From: CAISIP01 sp037968655
GTDB taxonomy: Bacteria > Pseudomonadota > Gammaproteobacteria > Burkholderiales > Burkholderiaceae_C
NCBI GenBank assembly: GCA_037968655.1
Contig: JBBKVW010000051.1
Location: 1-54,880, forward strand
Direction: 5' to 3'
DNA: 54,880 nucleotides
Positions 42,449 through 50,378 of this stretch are shown piece by piece. The first letter of the stretch is position 1, and every line of letters starts with the position of its first letter. The position numbers were made by a program, and so were the translations under genes. The notes under the pieces were generated by a model. The model worked only from the letters and a program-made list of their open reading frames with translations, made no database searches and was not told the origin of the DNA.

Positions 42449-43693
42449 CTAGAACCGGCGAAAAACAAGGCTGCCGTTGGTTCCGCCAAATCCAAAATTA
42501 TTCTTGACCGCCACGTCGATCTTCATGTCGCGCGCAGTGTTGGCGCAATAGTCCAGGTCGCATTCCGGATCCTGATTGAAGATATTGATGGTCGGCGGGC
42601 TTTTTTGATGGTGCAGCGCCAGAACCGTGAAGACCGATTCGATGCCGCCGGCCCCACCCAGCAGGTGCCCGGTCATCGACTTGGTCGAGTTCACAACCAC
42701 CTTGCGTGCATGCTCGCCCAACGTCGCCTTGATCGCATTGGACTCGTTGATATCGCCCAGCGGGGTCGACGTACCGTGGGCATTGAGGTAATGCACCTGA
42801 TCCTGATTGACACCTGCATTGCGCAAGGCATTGAGCATGGCGCGCCGCGGGCCGTCCATATTGGGTGCGGTCATGTGGCCGGCATCGGCACTCATGCCAT
42901 AGCCGGCCAGCTCAGCATATATCTTGGCGCCGCGCGCGCGCGCATGCTCGAGCTCCTCGATCACCATGACGCCAGCGCCCTCCCCCAGTACAAATCCGTC
43001 ACGATCCTTGTCCCAGGGCCGCGACGCGGTTGCCGGGTCATCATTGCGGGTCGACAGGGCCCGCATCGCCGCAAACCCGCCAATTCCCAGCGGCGAAACC
43101 GTGGCCTCCGCACCGCCGGCGACCACCACGTCGGCATCGCCGTATTCGATCAGGCGGCCCGCCGCGCCGATGCTGTGCAGCCCGGTTGTGCACGCGGTCA
43201 CGATTGCCAGATTGGGGCCTTTGAAGCCAAAGCGGATCGACACATGGCCAGAGATCATGTTGATGATCGATGCCGGCACGAAAAATGGGGAAATTCGCCG
43301 CGGCCCGCGCTGGCGCAACTCCTCAGCGGTGCCTTCGATCATCGGCAGGCCACCAATGCCCGAGCCGATGACGCAGCCGATCCTGGCTGCTTGTTCGTCG
43401 TCCAGGGCATCGCCAGTGGGCAATCCGGAATCCGCGACGGCCTGCACCGCAGCAGCAATGCCGTAATGGATGAAGGTGTCCATCGTGCGGGCTTCCTTGG
43501 CCCGGATGTAGGACTCCAGGTCAAATCCGCGTACCTCGCCCGCAATCTTGCAGGAGAAGTTCGATGCATCGAACTTGGTGATTACATCGATGCCGGATTT
43601 TCCTGCCAACAGGTTGGACCAGGCATCGGACACGGTGTTTCCAACCGGGCTAACACAACCCAGACCAGTGATAACAACACGACGACGGGACAT
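42449..43693 (-). CDS. fabF: beta-ketoacyl-ACP synthase II
   Basis: Condensing enzyme (414 aa) of fatty-acid elongation. The Cys-His-His triad is visible: C168 in VTACTTGLHSIG, one histidine in LNAHGTSTPLGD and the second in STKSMTGHLLGGAGG. The N-terminus SRRRVVITGLGCVSPVG and C-terminus NNFGFGGTNGSLVF are typical. I use ATG 43693; TTG 43702 is unlikely. It follows acpP after 139 bases, with an intrinsic terminator between them. A 20-bp perfect palindrome lies in codons 40-46. Confidence 0.97.
   Translation of the reverse strand: MSRRRVVITGLGCVSPVGNTVSDAWSNLLAGKSGIDVITKFDASNFSCKIAGEVRGFDLESYIRAKEARTMDTFIHYGIAAAVQAVADSGLPTGDALDDEQAARIGCVIGSGIGGLPMIEGTAEELRQRGPRRISPFFVPASIINMISGHVSIRFGFKGPNLAIVTACTTGLHSIGAAGRLIEYGDADVVVAGGAEATVSPLGIGGFAAMRALSTRNDDPATASRPWDKDRDGFVLGEGAGVMVIEELEHARARGAKIYAELAGYGMSADAGHMTAPNMDGPRRAMLNALRNAGVNQDQVHYLNAHGTSTPLGDINESNAIKATLGEHARKVVVNSTKSMTGHLLGGAGGIESVFTVLALHHQKSPPTINIFNQDPECDLDYCANTARDMKIDVAVKNNFGFGGTNGSLVFRRF
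43557..43576. repeat. 20-bp perfect palindrome inside fabF
   Basis: AAGTTCGATGCATCGAACTT is self-complementary over all 20 bases. It encodes KFDASNF in fabF (minus strand). The flanks (G/G) do not pair. It could fold in mRNA or bind a dimeric protein; coincidence with a conserved protein motif is also possible. Confidence 0.6.
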
Positions 43694-43780
43694 GCGATTC
43701 AATGCCTAAGGTTGGTGACAAGTTGCCGGCCAATATGCAGCGCATCGCGAGAATGCCCTGTGCGCCGGATTCGGCGCGCC

Positions 43781-43820
43781 AAAAACAACACCCGGCAGCG
43801 CCACGTTGGCGCACGCCGGG
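43781..43820 (-). terminator. rho-independent terminator between acpP and fabF
   Basis: On the minus strand CCCGGC-GT-GCGCCA-ACG-TGGCGC-T-GCCGGG (43820-43791) folds into two stacked 6-bp GC-rich stems with a small internal bulge, followed by TGTTGTTTTT (43790-43781). It begins 13 bases after the acpP stop. It probably terminates much acpP transcription while allowing readthrough to fabF, consistent with the high demand for ACP. Confidence 0.85.
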
Positions 43821-43832
43821 CGATAGGTCACA

Positions 43833-44072
43833 TCAGGCCTTTTGATGGGTGTTGGCGTAATCGATCGCGTTTTGCACGGTGGTGATTTTTTCGGCGTCCT
43901 CGTCCGGGATCTCGATGCCGAACTCGTCTTCAAGAGCCATCACGAGTTCAACCGTATCCAGCGAGTCGGCACCCAGGTCGGCGACAAAGGCCTTTTCGTT
44001 GGTGACCTGCAACTCCTCCACACCAAGTTGTTCAGCAATGATTTTTTTGACACGCGCTTCAATATCGCTCAT
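43833..44072 (-). CDS. acpP: acyl carrier protein
   Basis: The 79-aa acidic four-helix carrier that holds growing acyl chains on 4'-phosphopantetheine at S37 in ADLGADSLDTVELVMALEDEFG. The ATG at 44072 has GAGGG upstream; TTG 44084 is rejected. It lies between fabG and fabF as in most proteobacteria. A 114-base gap to fabG contains TAAAAT about 40 bases upstream of the start, possibly an internal -10 box, and a terminator follows directly, so acpP may have its own abundant transcript. Confidence 0.98.
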   Translation of the reverse strand: MSDIEARVKKIIAEQLGVEELQVTNEKAFVADLGADSLDTVELVMALEDEFGIEIPDEDAEKITTVQNAIDYANTHQKA

Positions 44073-44186
44073 GGAATCCCTCAAAGGGTTGTAAAAGAAT
44101 CTGTGATTTTAGCCACCTTGGCACTCCGGCCCTTCGATGACCGCCGTACAGATCATGCGGCGTGATTACGTTTGCAAGCGCCCGAC

Positions 44187-44933
44187 CTACATGTACATGC
44201 CGCCATTGACATGCAACTCCTGCCCGGTCACATACCCCGCCTGGCTTGAACACAGGTAATTGACCGCGTGGGCGATCTCCTCGGGTTGACCCAGCCGCCC
44301 CAAAGGAATCTGACTGAGCAGGGCCTTTTGCTGCTCGGCCGGCAAAGCTGCAGTCATGTCGGTAGCGATGAAACCCGGCGCAATGCAATTGACCGTGATG
44401 TTGCGCGAACCCAGTTCCCGCGCCAGCGCCCGCGTCATGCCGGCAACGCCGGCCTTGGCTGCTGCATAGTTGCTCTGGCCGGGATTGCCTGACGCACCCA
44501 CGACCGAGGTGATGTTGACGATACGCCCAAAGCGCTGCTTCATCATGGTGCGCATGACGGCACGGCACATCTGGAATACGGCCTTGAGGTTGGTATCGAG
44601 GACTGCATCCCAGTCCTCGTCCTTCAGGCGCATGGCCAGCATGTCACGCGTGATGCCGGCATTGTTGACCAGCACATGCAATCCACCGTGCTGCTTCACA
44701 GCAGAGTCGATCAAGGCCTGGGCCGCTGCGCTATCGTTGACATCCAGAACATGGCCACTGCAATCGGCAAAGCCGGCTAAATGCTCGCCGATGGCGGACG
44801 CGCCAGCGGCACTGGTGGCAGTACCCAAAACCGAGAACCCGCCTTGTGCCAGAGACAGCGCGATCGCGCGTCCAATACCGCGTGACGCGCCGGTTACCAG
44901 CGCAACTTGCTTGCTGCCGTCAGGCGAACTCAT
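44187..44933 (-). CDS. fabG: 3-oxoacyl-ACP reductase
   Basis: NADPH-dependent short-chain dehydrogenase (248 aa) for the first reduction in fatty-acid elongation. The cofactor motif is TGASRGIGRAIA, NNAG follows at about 90-93, and the catalytic residues are S143, Y156 and K160 (ITSVVGASGNPGQSNYAAAK). The C-terminus QELHVNGGMYM is typical. Start overlaps the fabD stop in ATGA. Confidence 0.97.
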   Translation of the reverse strand: MSSPDGSKQVALVTGASRGIGRAIALSLAQGGFSVLGTATSAAGASAIGEHLAGFADCSGHVLDVNDSAAAQALIDSAVKQHGGLHVLVNNAGITRDMLAMRLKDEDWDAVLDTNLKAVFQMCRAVMRTMMKQRFGRIVNITSVVGASGNPGQSNYAAAKAGVAGMTRALARELGSRNITVNCIAPGFIATDMTAALPAEQQKALLSQIPLGRLGQPEEIAHAVNYLCSSQAGYVTGQELHVNGGMYM

Positions 44934-45892
44934 GCAGATTCTCCTGTCAATGCCTGCCGCGCCGTTTCGACCGAGGCCGGGTCATACATCGGAAGGCCGC
45001 TCAAACCAGAATCGATTCTGGCAACCATACCGGCCAGCACCTTGCCAGGACCACACTCAACGATCTGGCTCAGCCCCTCGCCCTTGATCGCCATCACACA
45101 TTCAACCCAGCGCACAGCGCCAAATGCCTGTCGGAACAGCGCATCGCGTATCCGATCGGGCTCGTTTTCCTGGGCAACGTCAATATTATTGAGCAGTGCA
45201 ATCTGCGGCGATCGAAGCTCGATCCCTTGCAACGCAAGGCGCAGTTTCTCGGCCGCCGGACGCATCAGGCTGCAGTGAAAAGGAGCCGACACCGGCAGCA
45301 ACATGGCGCGGCGGGCGCCCGCGGCCTTGAGCATCTCACAGGCCCGTTCCACAGCAGCCTTGCTGCCCGAAATAACGGTTTGCCCCGGGTCGTTGAAATT
45401 GGCCACCTCGACGACTTCGCCCTGGCCAACTTCGTACTCAGCCTGCACCTGCGCGCAGCAAGCAACCACCTTGTCCGACGGCAAGCCCAGCACGGCAGCC
45501 ATGGAGCCCCTTCCAACTGGAACTGCCTCCTGCATCGCTTGCGCACGCAAGCGGACCAAAGGCGCAGCCTGCGTCATGGTCAACACGCCAGCCACCACCA
45601 TTGCTGCATATTCACCCAGGGAATGACCGGCAACCGCCGTCGGCGCAACGCCAACCCGATCCATCCAGGCTCGGTAGGCCGCAACGCCAGCCACCAACAT
45701 CACCGGCTGGGTATTGGTCGTCAAGGCCAAGTCTTCTTTGGGACCTTCATGGATCAATTTACCGATGTCCTGCCTCAAGGCGTCCGATGCCTCCTGTACC
45801 GTCTGGCGCACGACAGCATCATCGCCCCATGCATCCAGCATGCCGACCGATTGCGAGCCCTGGCCCGGAAAAACAAATGCGAATGGCTTCAT
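44930..45892 (-). CDS. fabD: malonyl-CoA:ACP transacylase
   Basis: Loads malonyl groups on ACP (320 aa). The N-terminus is FAFVFPGQGSQSVGML; the nucleophilic serine is in VAGHSLGEYAAMV (S91) with histidine H206 in VSAPFHCSLM; TNTQPVML and VECGPGKVLAGM are family motifs. It lies 56 bases after fabH and is coupled to fabG by ATGA. Confidence 0.97.
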   Translation of the reverse strand: MKPFAFVFPGQGSQSVGMLDAWGDDAVVRQTVQEASDALRQDIGKLIHEGPKEDLALTTNTQPVMLVAGVAAYRAWMDRVGVAPTAVAGHSLGEYAAMVVAGVLTMTQAAPLVRLRAQAMQEAVPVGRGSMAAVLGLPSDKVVACCAQVQAEYEVGQGEVVEVANFNDPGQTVISGSKAAVERACEMLKAAGARRAMLLPVSAPFHCSLMRPAAEKLRLALQGIELRSPQIALLNNIDVAQENEPDRIRDALFRQAFGAVRWVECVMAIKGEGLSQIVECGPGKVLAGMVARIDSGLSGLPMYDPASVETARQALTGESA

Positions 45893-45948
45893 GGGATCGT
45901 CCTCTTCTTGCCCCGGGCTGCAGCCCCGCCCGAAATTCTTATGCTCGG

Positions 45949-46926
45949 CTATAGGTTCAGCAGCACCGAGCCCCAGGTGAAACCGCCGCCGACACCCTCA
46001 AGCAACAGTAACTGGCCAGAAGTGATGGCGCCACTTCGCACGCCGGAGTCCAGTGCCAGTGGAATCGACGCGGCGGACGTATTGCCGTGCTGGTCTACCG
46101 TGACTATGACCTTGTCCATGCCGAGCTTGAGGCGCTTGGCCGTGCTCTGCAGGATACGGATATTGGCCTGATGGGGAATCAGCCAGTCCAGGTCGGCAGC
46201 GGTTTTGCCCGCCTTGGCTAGAACGGTCCGGGCCGAGGACTCCAGCACACCGACCGCCAGCTTGAACACCGCCTGGCCGTCCATCGTCAAAAGCGGATGA
46301 CCGACGACCGCACCACCGGATACGTTGCCCGGCACGCACAAAATGCCGACGTGCTTTCCATCGGCATGCAGGTCGCTGGCCAGGATGCCCGGCGTGTCTG
46401 ACGCCTCCAGCACCACGGCGCCGGCGCCATCACCGAACAACACACAGGTCGTCCTGTCCTTGAAATCCAGGATCCGCGAGAACACCTCGGCACCGACAAC
46501 CAGCGCCTTGCTTGCAGCGCCGGTCTGGATCATTGCATTGGCCACGCTCAACGCATAGACAAACCCGCTGCACACGGCCTGCACGTCAAATGCGGCGCCT
46601 CCGTTGGCACCCAACTTGTTCTGCACAATGCACGCTGTCGACGGAAACACCATGTCGGGCGTCGACGTGGCAACGATGATCAAGTCGATCTGATCGGCCG
46701 TCACATTGGCAGATTGCATCGCCAGGCGCGAGGCCTCTACCGCCAGATCACTGCAACAGACCTGCGGATCGGCAAAGTGGCGGGCCTTGATGCCGGTTCG
46801 CTCGACAATCCATTCATCGCTGGTTTCAACACCCTTGTCGGCGAGTTCCTGCACCAGATCGGCATTGCTCAATCGGCGTGGTGGCAAATAGCTGCCGGTT
46901 CCGGTGATGCGGGAATATCTGCTCAT
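45949..46926 (-). CDS. fabH: beta-ketoacyl-ACP synthase III
   Basis: Initiates fatty-acid synthesis by condensing acetyl-CoA with malonyl-ACP (325 aa). The triad is C119 (VQAVCSGFVYAL), the histidine in LIPHQANIRIL and the asparagine in DQHGNTSAASI. The C-terminus ends GGGFTWGSVLL. ATG 46926 gives the family N-terminus (RYSRITGTGSYLPPRR); TTG 46947 overlaps the plsX stop and cannot be excluded, since the ATG has a poor ribosome site. Confidence 0.96.
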   Translation of the reverse strand: MSRYSRITGTGSYLPPRRLSNADLVQELADKGVETSDEWIVERTGIKARHFADPQVCCSDLAVEASRLAMQSANVTADQIDLIIVATSTPDMVFPSTACIVQNKLGANGGAAFDVQAVCSGFVYALSVANAMIQTGAASKALVVGAEVFSRILDFKDRTTCVLFGDGAGAVVLEASDTPGILASDLHADGKHVGILCVPGNVSGGAVVGHPLLTMDGQAVFKLAVGVLESSARTVLAKAGKTAADLDWLIPHQANIRILQSTAKRLKLGMDKVIVTVDQHGNTSAASIPLALDSGVRSGAITSGQLLLLEGVGGGFTWGSVLLNL

Positions 46927-46943
46927 CAGTGTTGATCGTTCCG

Positions 46944-47969
46944 TCAAGATGCTGGCTCTGACCCCGCCAACAGCGGCGCAGCATGGGCTATGCGGGCCTG
47001 GACGCGATCCAGCAAATCGTTACGAGCAGCATCATACGCGCGCGCCAAAGCGTGCTCGAAGGCCAGCACATCCGCAGAGCCATGGCTTTTGAATACCAGG
47101 CCGCGCAAGCCAAGCAGGGCCGCGCCGTTGTAGCGTCGATGGTCGACGCGGCGCTTGAAACCGGCCAGCACAGGCGAGGCAATCACGGCAACCAACTTGG
47201 TCAACAGGTTGCGCGAGAACTCGGCGCGCAGGAAACCACCAATCATGGCCGCAACACCCTCGGTCGCCTTGAGCGCCACGTTGCCAACGAATCCGTCGCA
47301 AACGACGATATCGACCTCGCCGTTGAATATGTCATTGCCCTCGACATTTCCGACAAAGTTCAGGTCGCCCGCCTCCGCCGCGGCGCGCAGCAGTTCGCCT
47401 GCGCGCTTGATCGTTTCGCTGCCCTTGATGACTTCCTCACCAATATTGAGCAAGCCGACCGTAGGACTTGCTACATCACCCAGCGCTGAAACCAGGGCCG
47501 AACCCATGACGGCGAACTGCAACAGGTGTTCCGGCGTGCAGTCGACGTTGGCGCCCAGGTCAAGTACGGTGGTTGCGCCGCCGCGTGCGTTGGGCAACTG
47601 GGTTGCTATCGCCGGACGATCGATGCCCTCACAGGTCTTGAGCAGGTAACGTGAAATGGCCATCAGGGCGCCGGTGTTTCCCGCCGACACCGCTGCCTGG
47701 GCTTGTCCGTCGCAGACCTGCTGCACAGCGACGCGCATCGACGAGTTCTTCTTGCGCCGCAGCGCCACCTCGATGGAGTCGTCCATGCCGACCACCTCGC
47801 TGGCGGCAACCACGGTGATACGCGGATCACGCATGTCGGCCAGGACCTCCGGCAGACCCACCAGCACCAGCCGTGCCTGCGGATGCGTGTCCAGAAACCT
47901 GCGACAGGCCGGCAAGGTGACGGCAGGACCGTTATCACCACCCATGCAATCGACGGCAATGGTGGTCAT
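46944..47969 (-). CDS. plsX: phosphate acyltransferase PlsX
   Basis: Makes acyl-phosphate from acyl-ACP for phosphatidic-acid synthesis (341 aa, peripheral membrane). Visible are IAVDCMGGDNGPAV, the AVSAGNTGALM segment, VLDLGANVDCTPEHL, GLLNIGEEVIKGSE, NFVGNVEGNDIFNG and VVCDGFVGNVALK. I use ATG 47969; the upstream TTG 47993 would add eight residues. The plsX-fabH-fabD-fabG-acpP-fabF order is conserved. An intrinsic terminator lies between it and rpmF. Confidence 0.96.
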   Translation of the reverse strand: MTTIAVDCMGGDNGPAVTLPACRRFLDTHPQARLVLVGLPEVLADMRDPRITVVAASEVVGMDDSIEVALRRKKNSSMRVAVQQVCDGQAQAAVSAGNTGALMAISRYLLKTCEGIDRPAIATQLPNARGGATTVLDLGANVDCTPEHLLQFAVMGSALVSALGDVASPTVGLLNIGEEVIKGSETIKRAGELLRAAAEAGDLNFVGNVEGNDIFNGEVDIVVCDGFVGNVALKATEGVAAMIGGFLRAEFSRNLLTKLVAVIASPVLAGFKRRVDHRRYNGAALLGLRGLVFKSHGSADVLAFEHALARAYDAARNDLLDRVQARIAHAAPLLAGSEPAS

Positions 47970-48011
47970 GTCATGCGTTCTGACACGCGTCAATCACAGG
48001 CATGTTTGCAG

Positions 48012-48057
48012 CCAAACAAACGAAAACCCGACGCTATCAAAAAATAGCATCGGGTTT
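48012..48057 (-). terminator. rho-independent terminator between rpmF and plsX
   Basis: On the minus strand AAACCCGATGCTAT (48057-48044) pairs with ATAGCGTCGGGTTT (48037-48024), 14 pairs with one U-G wobble and a T-rich six-base loop, followed by a T-rich tract TTCGTTTGTTTGG. It lies 16 bases after the rpmF stop and about 55 bases before plsX. It should separate high ribosomal-protein expression from the lipid genes. Confidence 0.85.
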
Positions 48058-48073
48058 ATGGTCAAAGAATGTG

Positions 48074-48256
48074 TCAGTCTTCAGACTTGGTCTTGACAAC
48101 CTTGCGACCCCGATAAAAACCAGTCGGGCTGATATGGTGACGCAGGTGGATTTCGCCGGTGGTCGGCTCGACCGCGATGCCGGGCACATTCAGGGCGTTG
48201 TGCGAACGGTGCATTCCGCGCTTGGAGGGAGACTTCTTGTTTTGCTGGACGGCCAT
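48074..48256 (-). CDS. rpmF: 50S ribosomal protein L32
   Basis: Small ribosomal protein (60 aa) of the large subunit: MAVQQNKKSPSKRGMHRSHN, then GEIHLRHHISPTGFYRGRKVV. It is the cysteine-free form, so no zinc ribbon. AAGGAG at about 48263-48268 precedes the ATG at optimal spacing; the open frame further upstream is not coding. The yceD-rpmF-plsX-fab order is classical. Confidence 0.97.
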   Translation of the reverse strand: MAVQQNKKSPSKRGMHRSHNALNVPGIAVEPTTGEIHLRHHISPTGFYRGRKVVKTKSED

Positions 48257-48274
48257 GATCGGCTCCTTGGCTGT

Positions 48275-48308
48275 GGCATGGCGCACATCATGTGTACGAC
48301 ACCATGCC
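48275..48308 (-). promoter_or_regulatory. hairpin in the rpmF leader, next to its ribosome site
   Basis: On the minus strand GGCATGG (48308... reading leftward) pairs with CCATGCC across 48275-48281 and 48302-48308, and the loop contains a second stem, CACAT with ATGTG. It ends about six bases before the AAGGAG of rpmF. There is no U-run. It could modulate rpmF translation, but that is inference from position. Confidence 0.35.
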
Positions 48309-48359
48309 CGATTGGTGGATACGCGCAAAATTCACGCGAAGCCTTCGAGTATAACGTAA

Positions 48360-48953
48360 CTAGCTGCTCGATTGACCGCTGCCCCTTTTGAGCTTAGCCA
48401 GGGCGGCAAACGGACTGGGCTTGTCATCGGCAGCTGTATCGAAATCCGCATCCTGTGCAGACACGGACGGCGCATCCGGGCACGAAGTGTGGGTCGCGAT
48501 GAGTGGCACGGCCAGCACCAGCTCATCTTCCAGCAACTCGCACAAGTTGAAATCGTCAGACTCCACCAGCAGGTCCTCATCGGCGTCATCGTCCTGCTGC
48601 TCGGCGCTGACTTCGTCCGCGACAAAGCGGAACCATTGATCCACCAGTACTGGAAAGTGCACGGTGTCGAGGCAACGCTGACAGGTCAAAGGCAGTTCCG
48701 CCTGCATTTGCACATGAAGAAAAAGTCGCGGTGCGCCCTGATCGGCAGCACGCGATTGGCCATTCGCCGACCAGGAAACCACTACATTGGCGCCCTTGTC
48801 AACACAGTCCTGCGCCACCCTGTCAAACAAGCTCAGCGATGCCTTGCCGGACAGACTGCCGCCGGTGCGCGCAAACGCACGGACATCCAGATGCGCACTT
48901 GGTGGCTGCGATTGCTGATTCTTCACCCGGGCAGTGTAAGAGAATCTGGCCAT
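48360..48953 (-). CDS. yceD: YceD family (DUF177) protein
   Basis: A 197-aa cytoplasmic protein of the YceD/DUF177 family, linked in E. coli and plants to 23S rRNA accumulation. The conserved CQRCLDTVHFPV motif and the acidic segment QQDDDADEDLLVESDDFNLCELLEDELVLAVPLIATH are visible, with a C-terminal NPFAAL-like SPFAALAKLK. AGGTGG precedes the ATG. Its start codon overlaps that of divergent maf in a single CATG. Confidence 0.93.
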   Translation of the reverse strand: MARFSYTARVKNQQSQPPSAHLDVRAFARTGGSLSGKASLSLFDRVAQDCVDKGANVVVSWSANGQSRAADQGAPRLFLHVQMQAELPLTCQRCLDTVHFPVLVDQWFRFVADEVSAEQQDDDADEDLLVESDDFNLCELLEDELVLAVPLIATHTSCPDAPSVSAQDADFDTAADDKPSPFAALAKLKRGSGQSSS

Positions 48954-49554
48954 GCCACCTGATCCAAATCGCCCCCTGATTCTGGCCTCGACATCGCCCT
49001 ATCGGCGCGAATTGCTGAATCGGCTCCAGACGCCATTTGACGTGGTGGCACCCGATGTGGATGAAAGTCCGATGCCCGACGAGAGCCCCCAACAGCTGGC
49101 CTGCCGCCTGGCCATGGCCAAGGCGCGGGCAGTCGCTGCACGCTTCCCGCAGGCCATCGTCATCGGATCGGACCAGGTGGCCGACCTCGACGGCCAGGCA
49201 CTGGGCAAACCCTTGACGCATGCGGTGGCGACAGAACAACTGCGCCGCATGAGTGGCCAATTGGTGATATTTCATACCGCGGTCGCAGTGGTCTGCCAAC
49301 AAAGCAAGTTCGGGCAGATGGACCTGGCCCAGGTCAAGGTCAGGTTTCGAGCGCTCGACGCCCTGGAGATCGAGACCTACCTGCTTGCAGAACAACCCTA
49401 CGACTGTGCCGGCAGTGCAAAAAGCGAAGGGTTGGGCATCGTGCTGCTGGAGCAGATCGACAACGATGATCCAACTGCGCTGATCGGTCTTCCATTGATC
49501 CGTACCTGTCGCATGCTGCGTGCCGCTGGAGCGCAATTGCTGCGCGCCGCATGA
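48952..49554 (+). CDS. maf: Maf family nucleoside triphosphate pyrophosphatase (YceF-like)
   Basis: House-cleaning pyrophosphatase (200 aa) that hydrolyses modified nucleotides such as 7-methyl-GTP. The N-terminal LILASTSPYRRELL, VAPDVDES, the catalytic aspartate in IGSDQVADLDG (D74), and the C-terminal YDCAGSAKSEGLGI and IGLPLIRTC are diagnostic. The ATG at 48952 shares bases with the yceD start. Its stop overlaps the next gene in ATGA. Confidence 0.95.
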   Translation: MPPDPNRPLILASTSPYRRELLNRLQTPFDVVAPDVDESPMPDESPQQLACRLAMAKARAVAARFPQAIVIGSDQVADLDGQALGKPLTHAVATEQLRRMSGQLVIFHTAVAVVCQQSKFGQMDLAQVKVRFRALDALEIETYLLAEQPYDCAGSAKSEGLGIVLLEQIDNDDPTALIGLPLIRTCRMLRAAGAQLLRAA

Positions 49555-50348
49555 CTGAAAGCCTGCAGCCGAATGACCAAAGCGGATCGGTTGCGCCCGG
49601 TCGGCTTTTCCTGGTGCCTGCACCACTGGATTTCGGTTGCGCAGAGCAGGCACCGCTGCAGGAGGTCCTGCCACTGACCACCATCCGAGTGGCCGCCAGA
49701 CTTGGCTACTGGATCTGTGAAAGCGCCAAGACCACCCGGGCCTACCTCAAGCGCATCGACGCGATCGAACCGCTGGCGCAGGCCATGCAACAGATTGAGA
49801 TGCAGGAATTGCCCCGCGAACTGCACAAGAAGGGCGATCATCTGGGCGATTTCGATGCGCGGCACCTGCTTGCGCCCGCCGTGACCGGAGCAGACGTCGG
49901 CTTGGTCAGCGAGGCCGGCATGCCGGCCATTGCCGATCCCGGAGCCTCCGTGGTTCGTGCTGCACACCGGCTGGGAATCACGGTAGTGCCGCTGGTCGGA
50001 CCCGTCTCGCTGTTGCTGACGCTGGCGGCCAGCGGCTTGAACGGCCAGAACTTCGCCTTTGTCGGCTACTTGCCCCAAGACGCGAACGACCGCGCAACTC
50101 GAATACGAGAACTCGAAGCCCTGGCACTATCCACTGGCCAGACCCAACTATTCATAGAAACACCGTATCGCAATGGTGCGATGCTGCAAACCCTGTTGCA
50201 AACGCTTGCCCCGGATACCCATCTGGCGATCGGGAGCGGGCTTACTTTGCCGCAGGCGCAAGTCCGCTGCCTGACTACACGCCAGTGGCGCAAGAACGCG
50301 GTGGCGCCGGACCGGAACACGCCGGCAGTATTCGCAATCGGACTTTGA
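49551..50348 (+). CDS. SAM-dependent methyltransferase, RsmI-like (tetrapyrrole methylase fold)
   Basis: A 265-aa protein of the RsmI/YraL-like methylase family. Visible elements are LFLVPAPLDFG at the N-terminus, DVGLVSEAGMPAIADPGA, VVPLVGPVSLLLTLAASGLNGQNFAFVGYLP and QLFIETPYRNGAMLQTLLQ. The N-terminal LYVVATPIGN motif of true RsmI (16S rRNA C1402) is not exact, so this is probably the second, diverged family member seen in betaproteobacteria. Target is unknown. It is coupled to maf by ATGA and convergent with sppA. Confidence 0.88.
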   Translation: MTESLQPNDQSGSVAPGRLFLVPAPLDFGCAEQAPLQEVLPLTTIRVAARLGYWICESAKTTRAYLKRIDAIEPLAQAMQQIEMQELPRELHKKGDHLGDFDARHLLAPAVTGADVGLVSEAGMPAIADPGASVVRAAHRLGITVVPLVGPVSLLLTLAASGLNGQNFAFVGYLPQDANDRATRIRELEALALSTGQTQLFIETPYRNGAMLQTLLQTLAPDTHLAIGSGLTLPQAQVRCLTTRQWRKNAVAPDRNTPAVFAIGL

Positions 50349-50378
50349 CAGCCTCGATCGATACCGCCAGTTACGTTC

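Noticed and set aside
42600..43885. 426-codon plus-strand frame antisense to fabF and acpP
   Set aside because: It crosses two clear minus-strand genes and a terminator; no family features.
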